Below are positions 1 to 9,814 of a stretch of 64,000 bases of DNA, one piece after another. Location: NCBI GenBank assembly GCA_024291935.2, contig CM044316.1:74044501-74108500 (forward strand), given 5' to 3'. The notes under the pieces were generated by a model. That model was not told the DNA's origin. It ran no database searches and worked only from the letters and a program-made list of their open reading frames with translations. Numbering within the stretch: position 1 is the first letter of the stretch; every line of letters starts with the position of its first letter. A program made the position numbers and the translations under genes. Origin of the DNA: Okapia johnstoni (Eukaryota > Chordata > Mammalia > Artiodactyla > Giraffidae).

Positions 1-489
1 CCAATTTTGTCATGTCCTCAACAGTCATACACTCAAAGAAAATAGAATTAAAAAATATTTATTGACATGCTGTGTGTATATAGTACTTCACAGCTTACAA
101 AATACTTTCTCCTGAGCTATCTCAGTGCTGTGAGGTCAAAACTGATGAATTTTTCTTTTCTCAGTCCTCAAGTCCACAAGTTCTTTTAGAATGAACTTTT
201 GCAACATTTACTTACATACTATACTTCATGAGGCTGATGATTAAAGCCCAGTCTAGGGAATATGACTCTGGGTGCGAGTTGGGGGTGGTTTTTGAGCAAA
301 ACATAAGTGTATGAGGTATCAGCTTAATTCCTTAAAAATGGAATGGTCTTCAGTTTTTCTCATTTCAAAGATTGTGGTTATGGTGACACTGACATTACCT
401 CACGAGCTGCGAGTAATGAAAGATAAATGGTGTGTTCCCTTTGTAACCATAAATTGTTAATAATGAGCTTGGTTCTACAAGGTCATTTG
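1..489. other. Unassigned AT-rich intron sequence
   Basis: No open frame, splice-bounded exon or repeat family recognised. Confidence 0.5.
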
Positions 490-632
490 CACGTCTCTCC
501 TTAGAGACGAGGCCATCCCAGCCTTTTAGCTCCTGTGGAGCAGACACCGGGTCTTACACTGCTGCATTCTTAGATGCTCATAGTAGCTTGGCTTGTACAC
601 AAGAAGAGCTCAGGAAATATTGCTGAATACTG
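490..632 (+). mobile_element. L2 LINE 3'-tail remnant (probable)
   Basis: The block has the shape of an L2 3' UTR: an agctcctgtggagcagacac segment followed by a tagta...gagctcaggaaatattgctgaat ending, compared with the L2 ending in ...gctcaataaatatttgttgaat. It is strongly diverged. Confidence 0.4.
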
Positions 633-1473
633 ATACTGGGTGCTTTTATTCCTAGACAGTAACCTAATAAGCAAATCTCAGTCCTATGCTTTATTTCACA
701 GTGGAAAGTTGTCACAACAGCAGCTTTTTCTTCACTAATCATTTGGACCACAATCAAATGGATGTCATCATAATAAAAGGTTCAAAATCCAATTTTCTTT
801 TGCCTGTGCCATCCACTTCCCCAATGTCCTATTAAATACAACAGTTATAAAAACTAATGAAGGAGTTGCAATTCAGAATGCAAATGATTATACACCTAAC
901 ATTAAGCGACCTTAAGCTGTGAACAATAAGATGATTAAAAGAAAGATAACGTGGAGGTATATGCTATCACCATCTGTAAATGAGGGAAGGACATGAAATA
1001 AAACTTGATGAAAAACAACATTAGATGAGTTTGAAAAGTGCATCCACATGTGTTTCCTCACATAATCAATGTAACAGTTCAAGGAAAAAAGGTTATCACA
1101 CTCATTTCATAAATGAGGAAACCAGTGAGGAGGGAAGGTAAACTCTTAAAAGGTAAGTCTGGAATGTTCTGCTGTAGAAACAGAAAATAGTATCAATTGA
1201 TAAACTGAAGAGTTCAGTAATTCTTTAAAAGTTGATACTGAATTGTTTTTCTTCTGTTGGGATTTTACATGGGGCTGTGCATACACATACTAGGAATAGA
1301 GGATAGGAGAATTAACATGAAGGAATCATGTAGAGTATTACTAGTGGTTCTCAGGATACGACAGAGCTTTCCCAAACTGGGTACATTAAAACAGTAGGAA
1401 ACAGTCTGTGGCAGTGAGGCACAGAAGTAAATATTGAGGTGTTATGGTGGTCTGTGTCCCTTTGCAGGTGTTA
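633..1473. other. Unassigned intron with a possible short MIR core
   Basis: Mostly unassigned. Positions about 1095-1150 (tttcataaatgaggaaacc...) look like the conserved core of a minus-oriented MIR, too short to be certain. Confidence 0.35.
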
Positions 1474-2021
1474 ACAAAAAAATTGACCCTCTACTCCTTG
1501 GAAGGAAAGTTATGACCAAGCTAGACAGCATATTAAAAAGCAGTGACATTGCTTTACCAGCAAAGGTCTGTCTTGTCAAGGCTATGGTTTTTCCAGTAGT
1601 CATGTATGGGTGTGAGATTTGGATTATAAAGAAAGCTGAGCACTGAAAAATTGATGCTTTTAAAGTGTGGTGTTGGAGAAGACCCTTGAGAGTCCCTTGG
1701 ACTGCAAGGAGATCCAACCAGTCCATCCTAAAGGAGATCAGTCCTGGTTGTTCATTGGAAGGACTGATGTTGAAGCTGAAACTCCAATACTTTGGTCACC
1801 TGATCCAAAGACCTGACTCATTTGAAAAGACCCTGATGCTGGGAAAGATTGAAGGTAGTAGGAGAAGGGGATGACAGAGGATGAGATGGTTGTATGGCAT
1901 CACTGACTCAATGGATATGAGTTTGAGTAGACTCCAGGAGTTGGTGATGGACAGGGAGGCCTGGCGTGCTGCGGTTCATGGGGTCACAAAGAGTCGGACA
2001 CAACTGAGTGACTGAACTGAT
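1474..2021 (+). mobile_element. BovB LINE, 5'-truncated 3' end
   Basis: Begins in the C-terminal part of the BovB ORF (ctccttggaaggaaagttatgacc) and runs to the typical end (gtcacaaagagtcgg...actgaactga). Translated pieces such as [15 protein letters not shown] and [20 protein letters not shown] are standard BovB. A stop replaces a codon in AEH*KIDAF near 1645, so the frame is dead. Antisense to EDIL3. Confidence 0.93.
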
Positions 2022-2048
2022 CTAATTCAGATAGGTTTATTCAGTCCT

Positions 2049-2994
2049 GACTAATTTTTTGACCTCTTATTATGTGCCCATCTACCCAGCAATATATCTA
2101 TCCATTCATCCATCCATCCATTCTCCATTCATTAAATTCAACTTTGAAAACTGCATATTAATTAAAGGCCTGCTATATACAGGCACTTTTCTAGGCAGTG
2201 GAGATACAAGGATGAACAAAGCAGAAAAACCCTCAGCTCTTGGGGTTCATATTCTATTGGATAGATAAACTCTAAACAAACACTTAAATAAACAAGGAAA
2301 TACCATAAAGTTGTAAGTGAAGAAAAAAAAGCGTGAACCAGGTGGAGGTGTGAGATGATCAGAGACAGGCTTTCTGAGAAATGAGATAAATCTGGTCTCT
2401 AAGTGAGAAGCAGGAATTGGCTACTGCACTAGATCTACTGCACTGGTTTTCTGAAGGAGCTTCAGTCCAGTGGGAGAGAAACACATAGAAATAAAAAATA
2501 TTCAATATAACATGGCAGATGCTGTGATGTTGGATGCACAGGATTCCCTGGGAGAGTGGGAGAGGGAATTATAATCCAGCCTGGGCTTCATGGAATAGAT
2601 TAGGGATTACCATAGTGAAGAAGAAAGGGAGGGCAGACAGAGAAATAGGGAACAACCTGCTATGACCAGGGAAGTGAAGGCAGATCAGTATTATTAGAGC
2701 AAGATGGGTTGGTGAGAGGTTAAAGGATGGAGTGAAGAAGCAGAGACAGCTTAGATGATTTTTCCTGGAGATCTTGCTGAGAAAAACTGATACTATTAGT
2801 GATGGGAAATTTTTGAAGGATTTTAACTATGGTGATATTGCCACTTAACATAAATGATTTTAGAGGGGACAAAACTATGGCCAAGTAGCAAACTACTACT
2901 ACAGTCCAGTGAAAAATGATAGGTCTGAAAGAGCAATGGAAAAGAAGAAGAGTTCAAGGCGTATTAAGAGATCAAAATCGAGCTGTGTTTACAG
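2049..2994 (-). mobile_element. Ancient L2-type repeat
   Basis: Read on plus, it has the reverse of an L2 tail: (CATC)-rich start, then ttattatgtgcc, caggcacttttctaggcagtg and gatacaaggatgaacaaa. It continues into the 'agggagggcagacagagaaat ... gaagtgaaggcagatcag' style of body seen with these old repeats. Strongly diverged; the exact family of the distal part is uncertain. A simple (CATC)n run lies at 2098-2135. Confidence 0.55.
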
Positions 2995-3180
2995 TGTTAG
3001 TCATTCAGTTATGTCCGAATCTTTGCAAACTCATGGACTACAGCCTGCCAAGATCCTCTGCCCATGGGATTTCCCAGGCAAGAATATGGAGTGGGTATCC
3101 ATTCCCTTTTCCAGGGGATCTTCCCGACCCAGGCTTCAAACCTGGGTCTCCTGCACTGCAGGCAGATTCTTGACTGTTTA
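2995..3180 (-). mobile_element. Bov-tA/BovA2 SINE
   Basis: Reverse-complement Bov-tA: gtgttagtcattcagttatgtcc at the BovB-derived end, ggcaagaatatggagtggg in the middle, and ctgcaggcagattcttgac at the tRNA-like head. Inserted into or beside the L2-type repeat. Confidence 0.92.
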
Positions 3181-3903
3181 ATTAGATGTAGAATGGAGGA
3201 GGAAAATGGAGTTATCTTTGAGAGTGACAGACAGTAAGTAGCAGATAGCAGTTCCCAGTTGAGGGATTGGCTATGTCTCACAAATAACACCTTTAAATCT
3301 AATTCCTTCCTTAAATTGTTATCAAAAATTTTCTTGCTGTTGGGCTGCATTTGAGAGGATCTGTCTTAATCCCACTTGCTATTACTATGCAGAACACCAC
3401 AGGCTACATTCACATCAACCAGGCTCCAGGGACAGTTTTTGAAAATTGAAAACCTGTTTCTATGATGAGGCCACACCCAAAACTTCCCTGCCTCACAGCT
3501 CATCCATGCGTATATATCTTCTCTCCCACAAAAGTGGGGAGCCCCTTACAGACCAGGGTTATATCTTATATGGTATCCAGCAGCAAGCCATTCTCAGCAG
3601 AAAATTAATCTCAAAATAAATATATAAGGCAAATAAACAGTAATAATTACAGCCAATATTATAACATCTTATTTGTATAATTTACTTTTATATTAAAAAC
3701 AATTATTTCACCTAGTATCTCAAAAGTACACCAATATTGAGGCCTTTAGACGTTGTTTAAATGTTGAGCAAAGAGGAAGAGCATCTCTTCCACAAAACAA
3801 AAAAAAAAAGGACTGACAATCAAGTGGGTTACCTCTGTTTCTCAACTTGTTGCCACCCAACAACCAGGTCTCTCTGAAACTGTCTACTATTACATCTTGA
3901 GTA
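3181..3903. other. Unassigned intron
   Basis: The first 100 bases may continue the L2-type repeat interrupted by the SINE. 3370-3600 is moderately GC-rich with no recognised family. Confidence 0.4.
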
Positions 3904-4121
3904 GGGTTTTCCCAGATGGCTCAGTGGTAAAGAACCCACCTGCCAATGAAAAAGATGCAGGAGATGCAGCTTTGACCCCTGGGTCAGAAAGATCCCCTCA
4001 AGTAGGAAATATCAACCCACTTCAGCATTCTTGCCTGGAAAATTCCATAGAGAGAGGAGCCTGGTGGGCTGCGATCCATAGGGTAGCACAGTCAGACACG
4101 ACTGAGCACGCACGCACACAC
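3904..4121 (+). mobile_element. Bov-tA SINE with CA-rich tail
   Basis: Plus-oriented: ggctcagtggtaaagaaccc head, gcctggaaaattcc middle, cagtcagacacgactgagca end, followed by a short (CGCA)/(CA) tail at 4106-4121. Diverged, with a small insertion near 3950. Confidence 0.9.
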
Positions 4122-4424
4122 ACCTACAGGGTGCCAAGTGGCGATTTGATCACTGCCGAATATGGCGGTAGAACAAGGTGGTCTACGTTTTGTGACCATT
4201 AGACCTGTGTTTATGTATCTTTGGTACCGTGTTTGCTTTTGGCAGATTCAACAATAATCCTAAATTAATGAGTCCGATCAACATCAAAGACCAGGGGCTT
4301 TTTGGTGGCGTTTACATAATCAGTTAAATAATCAGTTTGGCTGAATGGTCTGAGGGGCCTGGAAATGCCTCCTGCCCCGAGGTCCTGCCATTCAGACGGA
4401 CAGAGTGAGTGAGTGATGTCACCT
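4122..4424. other. Unassigned intron, relatively CpG-containing
   Basis: No repeat family recognised. Contains several CpGs, unlike the surrounding AT-rich intron, and leads into the G-run. Confidence 0.4.
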
Positions 4425-4483
4425 GGGGGGGGGGGGGGCGGTGCACAAGCAGCTGTGCACAGCTGTGCACAAGCGGTGCACAA
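4425..4483. repeat. G14 homopolymer plus four GTGCAC units
   Basis: Fourteen consecutive G residues (4425-4438) are followed by four GTGCAC palindromes at 4441, 4455, 4465 and 4476. The units are arranged as gcggtgcacaagc at both ends around two agctgtgcac copies. This is an imperfect tandem and palindromic microrepeat. Confidence 0.85.
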
Positions 4484-5149
4484 GCCTCAAGCGTTCTCCC
4501 CAGAGCCACTTTTCTGCCTTTGTCAAGTCCATGCGCAAATTAAACAGCTTCAACCTGAAGTCTTTCTCACTCTGCAAACTCATTCTCTGAAGTGTGGCAA
4601 AGAATAGCGTCAGCATTTTATTGATCTTGCAGCTGACAGGGAAGCCGTACCTCAAGATGTCTCACATCTTGTTCCTGAGTGTGCTGATTAAGCCTTTCAA
4701 ATAAGGGGGATGCTTGGCTGCATCCATAACAGGAACGTACTGCTTTCATTTGCTCTATCTCAATATCCAGACATCTTCAGAATGAAAGGATTTCAAATTA
4801 AAGCCACGTTAGAAACAAATATTTAAACATCTCCAGTCCTCTCCTCTGAGCATCTCATCTTATAGGAGTGTGGATCCTCTGCTGTGCTTAGCATAGCACG
4901 ATAACTGTGCTGAACAAGAGCACTGGCGAAGGAATTACTGATGACCTCCAATACTGTGAAACAGATGCTGATTCAAGCAGAAACTTCCCTCTGTGCCACT
5001 TGGACCACAGCCTTTCTTTTATTCCTAGGATTTGTTCTATTTTGAGATTGTCTTGAGACTAGGTTCTAAATTGGGGAGGGAGAGATCAAGGCCACTATTT
5101 CTCACTTAGTGCTCAGGGGTTGAAAGAAACCCTTAAAATGTTTGCTTGT
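4484..5149. other. Unassigned intron
   Basis: No family recognised. 4500-4800 looks non-repetitive with several CpGs. Confidence 0.4.
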
Positions 5150-5350
5150 GAGTTTTCCAATATTGAAAATAATAAGAGTATAGTTCTTAATAGAAAGGGG
5201 AAATTCTTTAGTGGCCACGTATCACAGAATCAGTCTTCAAGACTGAAGAAAATTAGCATTTATCAAGAGTAAGCAGCCCATCCAATGCAAAGAAGTAGAG
5301 TTTTCTCCAAGGTGCACATGCATTTTATGTGCGTTCCAAATAAGCTTAAC
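5150..5350 (+). repeat. Inverted duplication, left arm
   Basis: The reverse complement of this block matches 5870-6069 with about 7 differences and one 1-base indel over 200 bases (about 96% identity). Landmarks: ccaatattgaaaataat, gtggccacgtatcacagaat, tgcaaagaagtagag and gtgcacatgcattttatgt. It is not a recognised transposon end. Confidence 0.93.
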
Positions 5351-5360
5351 TTATTTGGAA
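5334..5360. repeat. Short palindrome at the inner edge of the left arm
   Basis: TTCCAAATAAG and CTTATTTGGAA are perfect inverted 11-mers separated by cttaa, so the arm boundary is itself a small hairpin. The same ttatttggaa motif starts the right arm. Confidence 0.9.
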
Positions 5361-5869
5361 TTTAAGTTAAATTTAAATTTAAGCCCCCTCCACCCCCACC
5401 CCAGCCCTCCCACAACACTTGCTGGTTTCTCTCAGCTTATCCTTTCTCAGGGGTTGGGAAGTGGTGTCAGAGGAAAGTGGACAAGGGACAGAACAACCTT
5501 GTAGAAGTAGAAGAAAAGTTGCTCTCAGGAATAGGGTTTGGATGCACTAGCTTGGGGGTAGGAGAGCAGGGAGATGGGGAAGGAGCTCCCTGGACGTGGT
5601 GAGAGAACGTGAAGGTAGACACACACAACACAGCCCTCCCATCACTCACAAATCATCTCAGAGCACCCGTAGGGATCCACCAGCCTCACCTCATCGCACT
5701 GAGAGTGATCATCTTAAAAGGACTTAGAGTGAAAAATCCCATTTGGGGATGTTTGCTTCTCTGCACATTTAGAGAATGCTTCAGGACATAGATTTCACAT
5801 ATGGCCACAGTAAGCTTGCTGAGGGAAGCTAGTACTTGCAAAAATCATCAAAATAGTTTCTCCAGATTA
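5351..5869. other. Spacer of the inverted duplication
   Basis: 519 bp of apparently unique sequence including a C-rich tract (cccctccacccccacccc, 5386-5403). No family recognised. Confidence 0.5.
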
Positions 5870-6069
5870 GTTAAGCTTATTTGGAATTCACATAAAATGC
5901 ATGTGCACCTTGGAGAAAACTCTACTTCTTTGCATTGGATGGGCTGCTTACTCTTGATAAATGCTCATTTTCTTCAGTCTTGAAGATTGATTCTGTGATA
6001 CGTGGCCACTAAAGAATTTCCCCTTTCTGTTAAGAACTATACTCTATTATTTTCAATATTGGAAAGCTC
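5870..6069 (-). repeat. Inverted duplication, right arm
   Basis: Reverse-complement partner of 5150-5350; begins gttaagcttatttggaa and ends caatattggaaagctc. The high identity implies a fairly recent duplication or ongoing gene conversion between arms. Confidence 0.93.
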
Positions 6070-6109
6070 AGAAGTGCCTGAGATAAATGATGAGGAACAA
6101 CTATTTATG

Positions 6110-6235
6110 CATATTTTTTCCTCTTCGACAATAAACTTCTTAAAGGTAGAAATCACGCCTTTTGCATTATGTATGTTTTCAAAGCACTTAGCACAGTGCC
6201 TTACAATTGGCAGTTCTCGATACTATGGGTTATCC
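6110..6235 (+). mobile_element. L2 LINE 3'-tail remnant
   Basis: gacaataaacttcttaaagg, then gcacttagcacagtgcctta, is the standard L2 3' UTR order (ataagcttcttgagggcag ... agcacagtgcctggcacat). Partly degraded. Confidence 0.55.
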
Positions 6236-6465
6236 TAAGTTAAAACTAATCACTGCTGTTTTGGAATTACTTTTCTTCCTTTCTTGAAACTCAATTAATT
6301 TTCCGAACATAGATATTTTCACTCTAAGGATTCTACATACTAGGTGGGCGTTAAAATCAGAAATACTTTTGGTATACTAGACCACTTGAAATACATAAGA
6401 ATTAGTTCTTGGAGGTAGGGGAAACATCATGTTTGGAATGAAAATAAGCCTTCATAAAGTTACAA
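6236..6465. other. Unassigned intron
   Basis: Nothing recognised; short AT-rich gap. Confidence 0.4.
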
Positions 6466-6612
6466 ATTCAATTATCAGCCATCTAGCTATTTTCCTATAA
6501 AATATGGTTATGCTTTTCTTCACAATGTATTATCTCAAATCAATTATGATGTAATCTCAGTTTAAATTAATTGTTTTAAATTCAGGAAAAAATAAACTCA
6601 TGAACAAGCTAA
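6466..6612 (+). repeat. Diverged direct duplication, copy 1
   Basis: Shares ordered landmarks with 7350-7500: caattatcagc, ct(a)g.c.att, tgcttttcttca, tattatctca and aaataaac. Similarity is roughly 70% by eye. Either an old local duplication or two members of an unrecognised repeat family. Confidence 0.65.
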
Positions 6613-7349
6613 ATTGGAATAGGAAATTGTCCATTAATATTTCCCCAAGCTAATTTTTTGAGCATATTGATGCAGAAGGATAGTGTTATTTATATAGCAG
6701 GGTCTACAGACTCTAGTATTCAAAAGCCAAAATTTGTATTGAGATAATTTACAGAAGTCAGTTAAACCTAATATTATCATCCTATCACAGTTAGCAGCAT
6801 TGCCATAGGACAATCAAAGAGCACATTTTAGTTTGTGTAAGATGTATTCTCTCAGAAGAGAAAAGCACACGTGCTTTTCAAGCACTGAATGTACTTTTGC
6901 AGCCAGGCAAGATTTTAGTAACTTGTACTCAGGCTTCCACTTACACTGCACAATTCATCTTCTACCGACTATGAAGATAACAACATGGTTTGATGAAATA
7001 TTTGTCTGTAGACTCAAAAGCCTGCAATTCAAAAACCTGCAGGTATACCTATTCTTGCCTTCTGACAAAACACATCCGCACAGCAAAGAGCTAAAACGGG
7101 GTATAATGGCAAGGTAAATGCTAAAGGTGGGATTCAGTTGCTTCAGAAAACAGGAGTCGAATACTAAAAGTAAATATTCAAGCACTGCCATGCAAAAGAC
7201 ACTTTCCCACACTTATAAGTTATTTACATCTTCTAGGTATCTTTAGTAAATGTGTATCATGGTAAGTACTGCAAGGAATTGCCTCTGATGTTTGGTTATA
7301 AAGCAATATGACTGGCATGTCAAACACAGATTTTTATTTGAGAGATAAA
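6613..7349. other. Unassigned intron
   Basis: AT-rich sequence without recognised repeats; separates the two duplicated segments. Confidence 0.4.
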
Positions 7350-7500
7350 TTACTGTCCCAAATCCAATTATCAGCTACCTAGGCATTTTTTTCTGTACAA
7401 TGCAGCTTTGCTTTTCTTCATGCTGCATGTTATCTCAGGTCAAGTATGAAGTCTCAATGTTCCAGAGGTCAAAAAATACTAAGCCGGAAAAGAATAAACA
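7350..7500 (+). repeat. Diverged direct duplication, copy 2
   Basis: Partner of 6466-6612, same orientation, about 0.9 kb away: ccaattatcagctacctagg ... gcttttcttcatgctgcatg ... gaataaacagg. Confidence 0.65.
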
Positions 7501-7850
7501 GGAAGCTACTGCAGATGGCAGGTACAGCACAACAAGCCCTCTCTAAGGCTAGCATACCTTGAGAAGTTGGTGGAACAAAGGCTCGAGGGCAAAATGGAGC
7601 CTGAAAGTACACAGTAGCTGATTTGATTATTTGAATGCTAGAGGTATCTATTGATACATGTATATTAACTCCTAAAATATTTATATAAAGAGATATACTC
7701 ATACTATATAAACGGATAATTCTTACATAGTCAGAGAGGTATGAGAGTGGAAAAGGGAACTAAAAGTTCTCACAAGTAATTTTTTTTGAAGTCTGCTCTC
7801 CACATCACAGCATCAGCTGTTGTTTTTCCTCTTTCCAAACTAAATCAAAG
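7501..7850. other. Unassigned intron
   Basis: No repeat or exon recognised. Confidence 0.4.
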
Positions 7851-7860
7851 AGTAAACCTT

Positions 7861-8157
7861 GGAATTCTATTGTGGTCCAGTGGTTAAGAATCCACCTGCC
7901 AATGTAGGGGACACAGGTTTGACCCCTGGTCTGGAAGGATGCCACGGGGCAACAGTGCCCATGCGTCACAACTACTGAGCCCACGTGCAACAACTATGGA
8001 AGCCCAAGTGCCCTAGAGCCTGTGCTTCACAAGAGAAGCCACTATAATGAGAAGCTTGTGCACCTTAACTAGAGAGTAGCCCCGGTTCGAGGCAAATAGA
8101 GAAAGCACACACCACAGCAAAGAACTAAGGCAGCCAAAAATAAATTAATTTTTAAAA
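7861..8157 (+). mobile_element. CHR-2 type tRNA-derived SINE
   Basis: ggtccagtggttaagaatcc head, then caactactgagcccacgtgc and gagaagccactataatgaga body, ending cagccaaaaataaattaatt. Flanked by a probable target-site duplication agtaaacctt (7851-7860) / agttaacctt (8158-8167), 9 of 10 matching. Confidence 0.92.
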
Positions 8158-8167
8158 AGTTAACCTT

Positions 8168-8670
8168 TTGTTACTATTTCCAGGATAGAAATGAGACAGC
8201 AGATGAATTCTTGATTTATTCTAGGAATTGATTCTAGGAATCAAACATTCCTAGAGAGTATCACAAATGCTTTGCACAGAATATTTGCAATGACTTTGGA
8301 ATTTCTGAAAGGGAAAATCCAACATAGAATTCATAATAAAACAAAAGTAAAGCTATGGAAACAAAGGATGAATTATGAATTTTATAGAAAGAGCATTCTA
8401 GGAGAAGTTAATAGAGTACAATTTTGTTATAAATCTGTAGAAGCTAAGCCAGCTTTTCATACAGTATTTCTTATCTGAGATTCATATGAGATCAGTTTTA
8501 TAATGGAAGGAATATAGGTCAGCTTATTAAAATAGGAAATTTACCTTTGCTTCTTTTCAAAGCTACTATATATAATAGTAAAGCAGACCTTGATGTTTTG
8601 TTATGTTCAGGTTAAATGTTCATTTTTGTTAGACAGTATTTGTAGAAAAAACAACTAAAGAGTGTATCGT
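8168..8670. other. Unassigned intron
   Basis: AT-rich; nothing recognised. Confidence 0.4.
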
Positions 8671-8837
8671 GCTGTGTGCTGAGCTGCTCAGTCATGTCCG
8701 ACTCTTTAAAACCCCATGTAGTGTGGCCTGCCAGGCTCCTCTGTCCATGGGGATTCTCCAGGCAAGAATATTGAAGTGGGTTGCCATGCCTTCCTTCAGG
8801 GGATCTTCCCAACCCAGGGATTGAACCCAGGTCTGTT
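8671..8837 (-). mobile_element. Bov-tA SINE, head truncated
   Basis: Reverse-complement Bov-tA from gctcagtcatgtccgactc to attgaacccaggtctg, where it stops before the tRNA-derived box A end. Lies back to back with the BovB tail at 8873. Confidence 0.92.
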
Positions 8838-8872
8838 ACCTAATAATGCACACTAGAAATGTACCTAATAAT

Positions 8873-9057
8873 GGGAAAGGTTGAAGGCAAAAGGAGAAGA
8901 GGCGGCAGAGGATGAGATGGTTAGATAGCATCACCAATTCCACGGACATGAATTTGAGCAAACTCTGGGAGATAGTGGAGGACAGAGGAGCCTTGCATGC
9001 TGCAGTCCATGGGGTCACCAAGAGTCGAATACGACTCAGTAACTGAACAACAACAAA
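8873..9057 (+). mobile_element. BovB LINE, very short 3' end
   Basis: Only the last about 185 bp of BovB: ggcagaggatgagatgg, tgcagtccatggggtcacc, then aactgaacaacaacaaa. acctaataatg occurs just before it (8862-8872) and again at 8837-8847, suggesting insertion-site rearrangement. Confidence 0.88.
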
Positions 9058-9583
9058 TAATGACACATATATTTCCAACAAGTAAAGTATTAAAAATCTT
9101 ACATCTAGACTTAGATATTCAGTTGCTGGAAAAAGTATAGAATAATAGCTATGTTCAACAAAATATTCATATACTTCATGATATACTGCTATTTTCTGGT
9201 ATGTTCAAACAGAATACATGATTATTATGGTGTCTGACCTAAATGATTAAGTAAATAGATATGCTTCTTATAAACTTATGTTAAAAATAGATGTCAAATA
9301 TAAAATTTTAAACTACAAATAGTCCTGTGACTGCCCATTACAAGTTTCAATTTTTGAAAAGGTAGTCAAAACTAGAATTTTATGCTTTTTCTTAAGCTTT
9401 TAATTAAAAGAGGACTTAATATTTCTCTTACTTTGGAATGAGGTAACAGGCTAGCTTTTCCAGAGGCTTTTATCTTACCATCTTACTCATGCTGAATTGC
9501 TCACCACCCTAGTTATATATTTACAAGATTAACCAAGAATCAGGTAAAGGTCAACAAATCACAAATATAAAATAAAACATAGC
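9058..9583. other. Unassigned intron
   Basis: AT-rich; nothing recognised. Confidence 0.4.
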
Positions 9584-9595
9584 CATTAACCCAAA

Positions 9596-9802
9596 GCCAT
9601 TAACGCTTCCCTTGTGGCTTAAAAGGTAAAGTATCTGCTTGCAATGCCGGAGACCTGGGTTCAATCCCTGGGTCAGGAAGATCCCCTGGAGAAGGGCATG
9701 GTAACCCATTCCAATATTCTTGCCTGGAGAATCCCATGTACTGAGGAGCCTCACGGGATCACAAAGAGTTGGATATGACTAAGTGACTAACACTTTCACT
9801 TT
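9596..9802 (+). mobile_element. Bov-tA SINE with 12-bp target-site duplication
   Basis: gcttcccttgtggcttaaaa through gttggatatgactaagtgac. Perfect flanking repeats cattaacccaaa at 9584-9595 and 9803-9814 fix the insertion limits. Confidence 0.95.
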
Positions 9803-9814
9803 CATTAACCCAAA

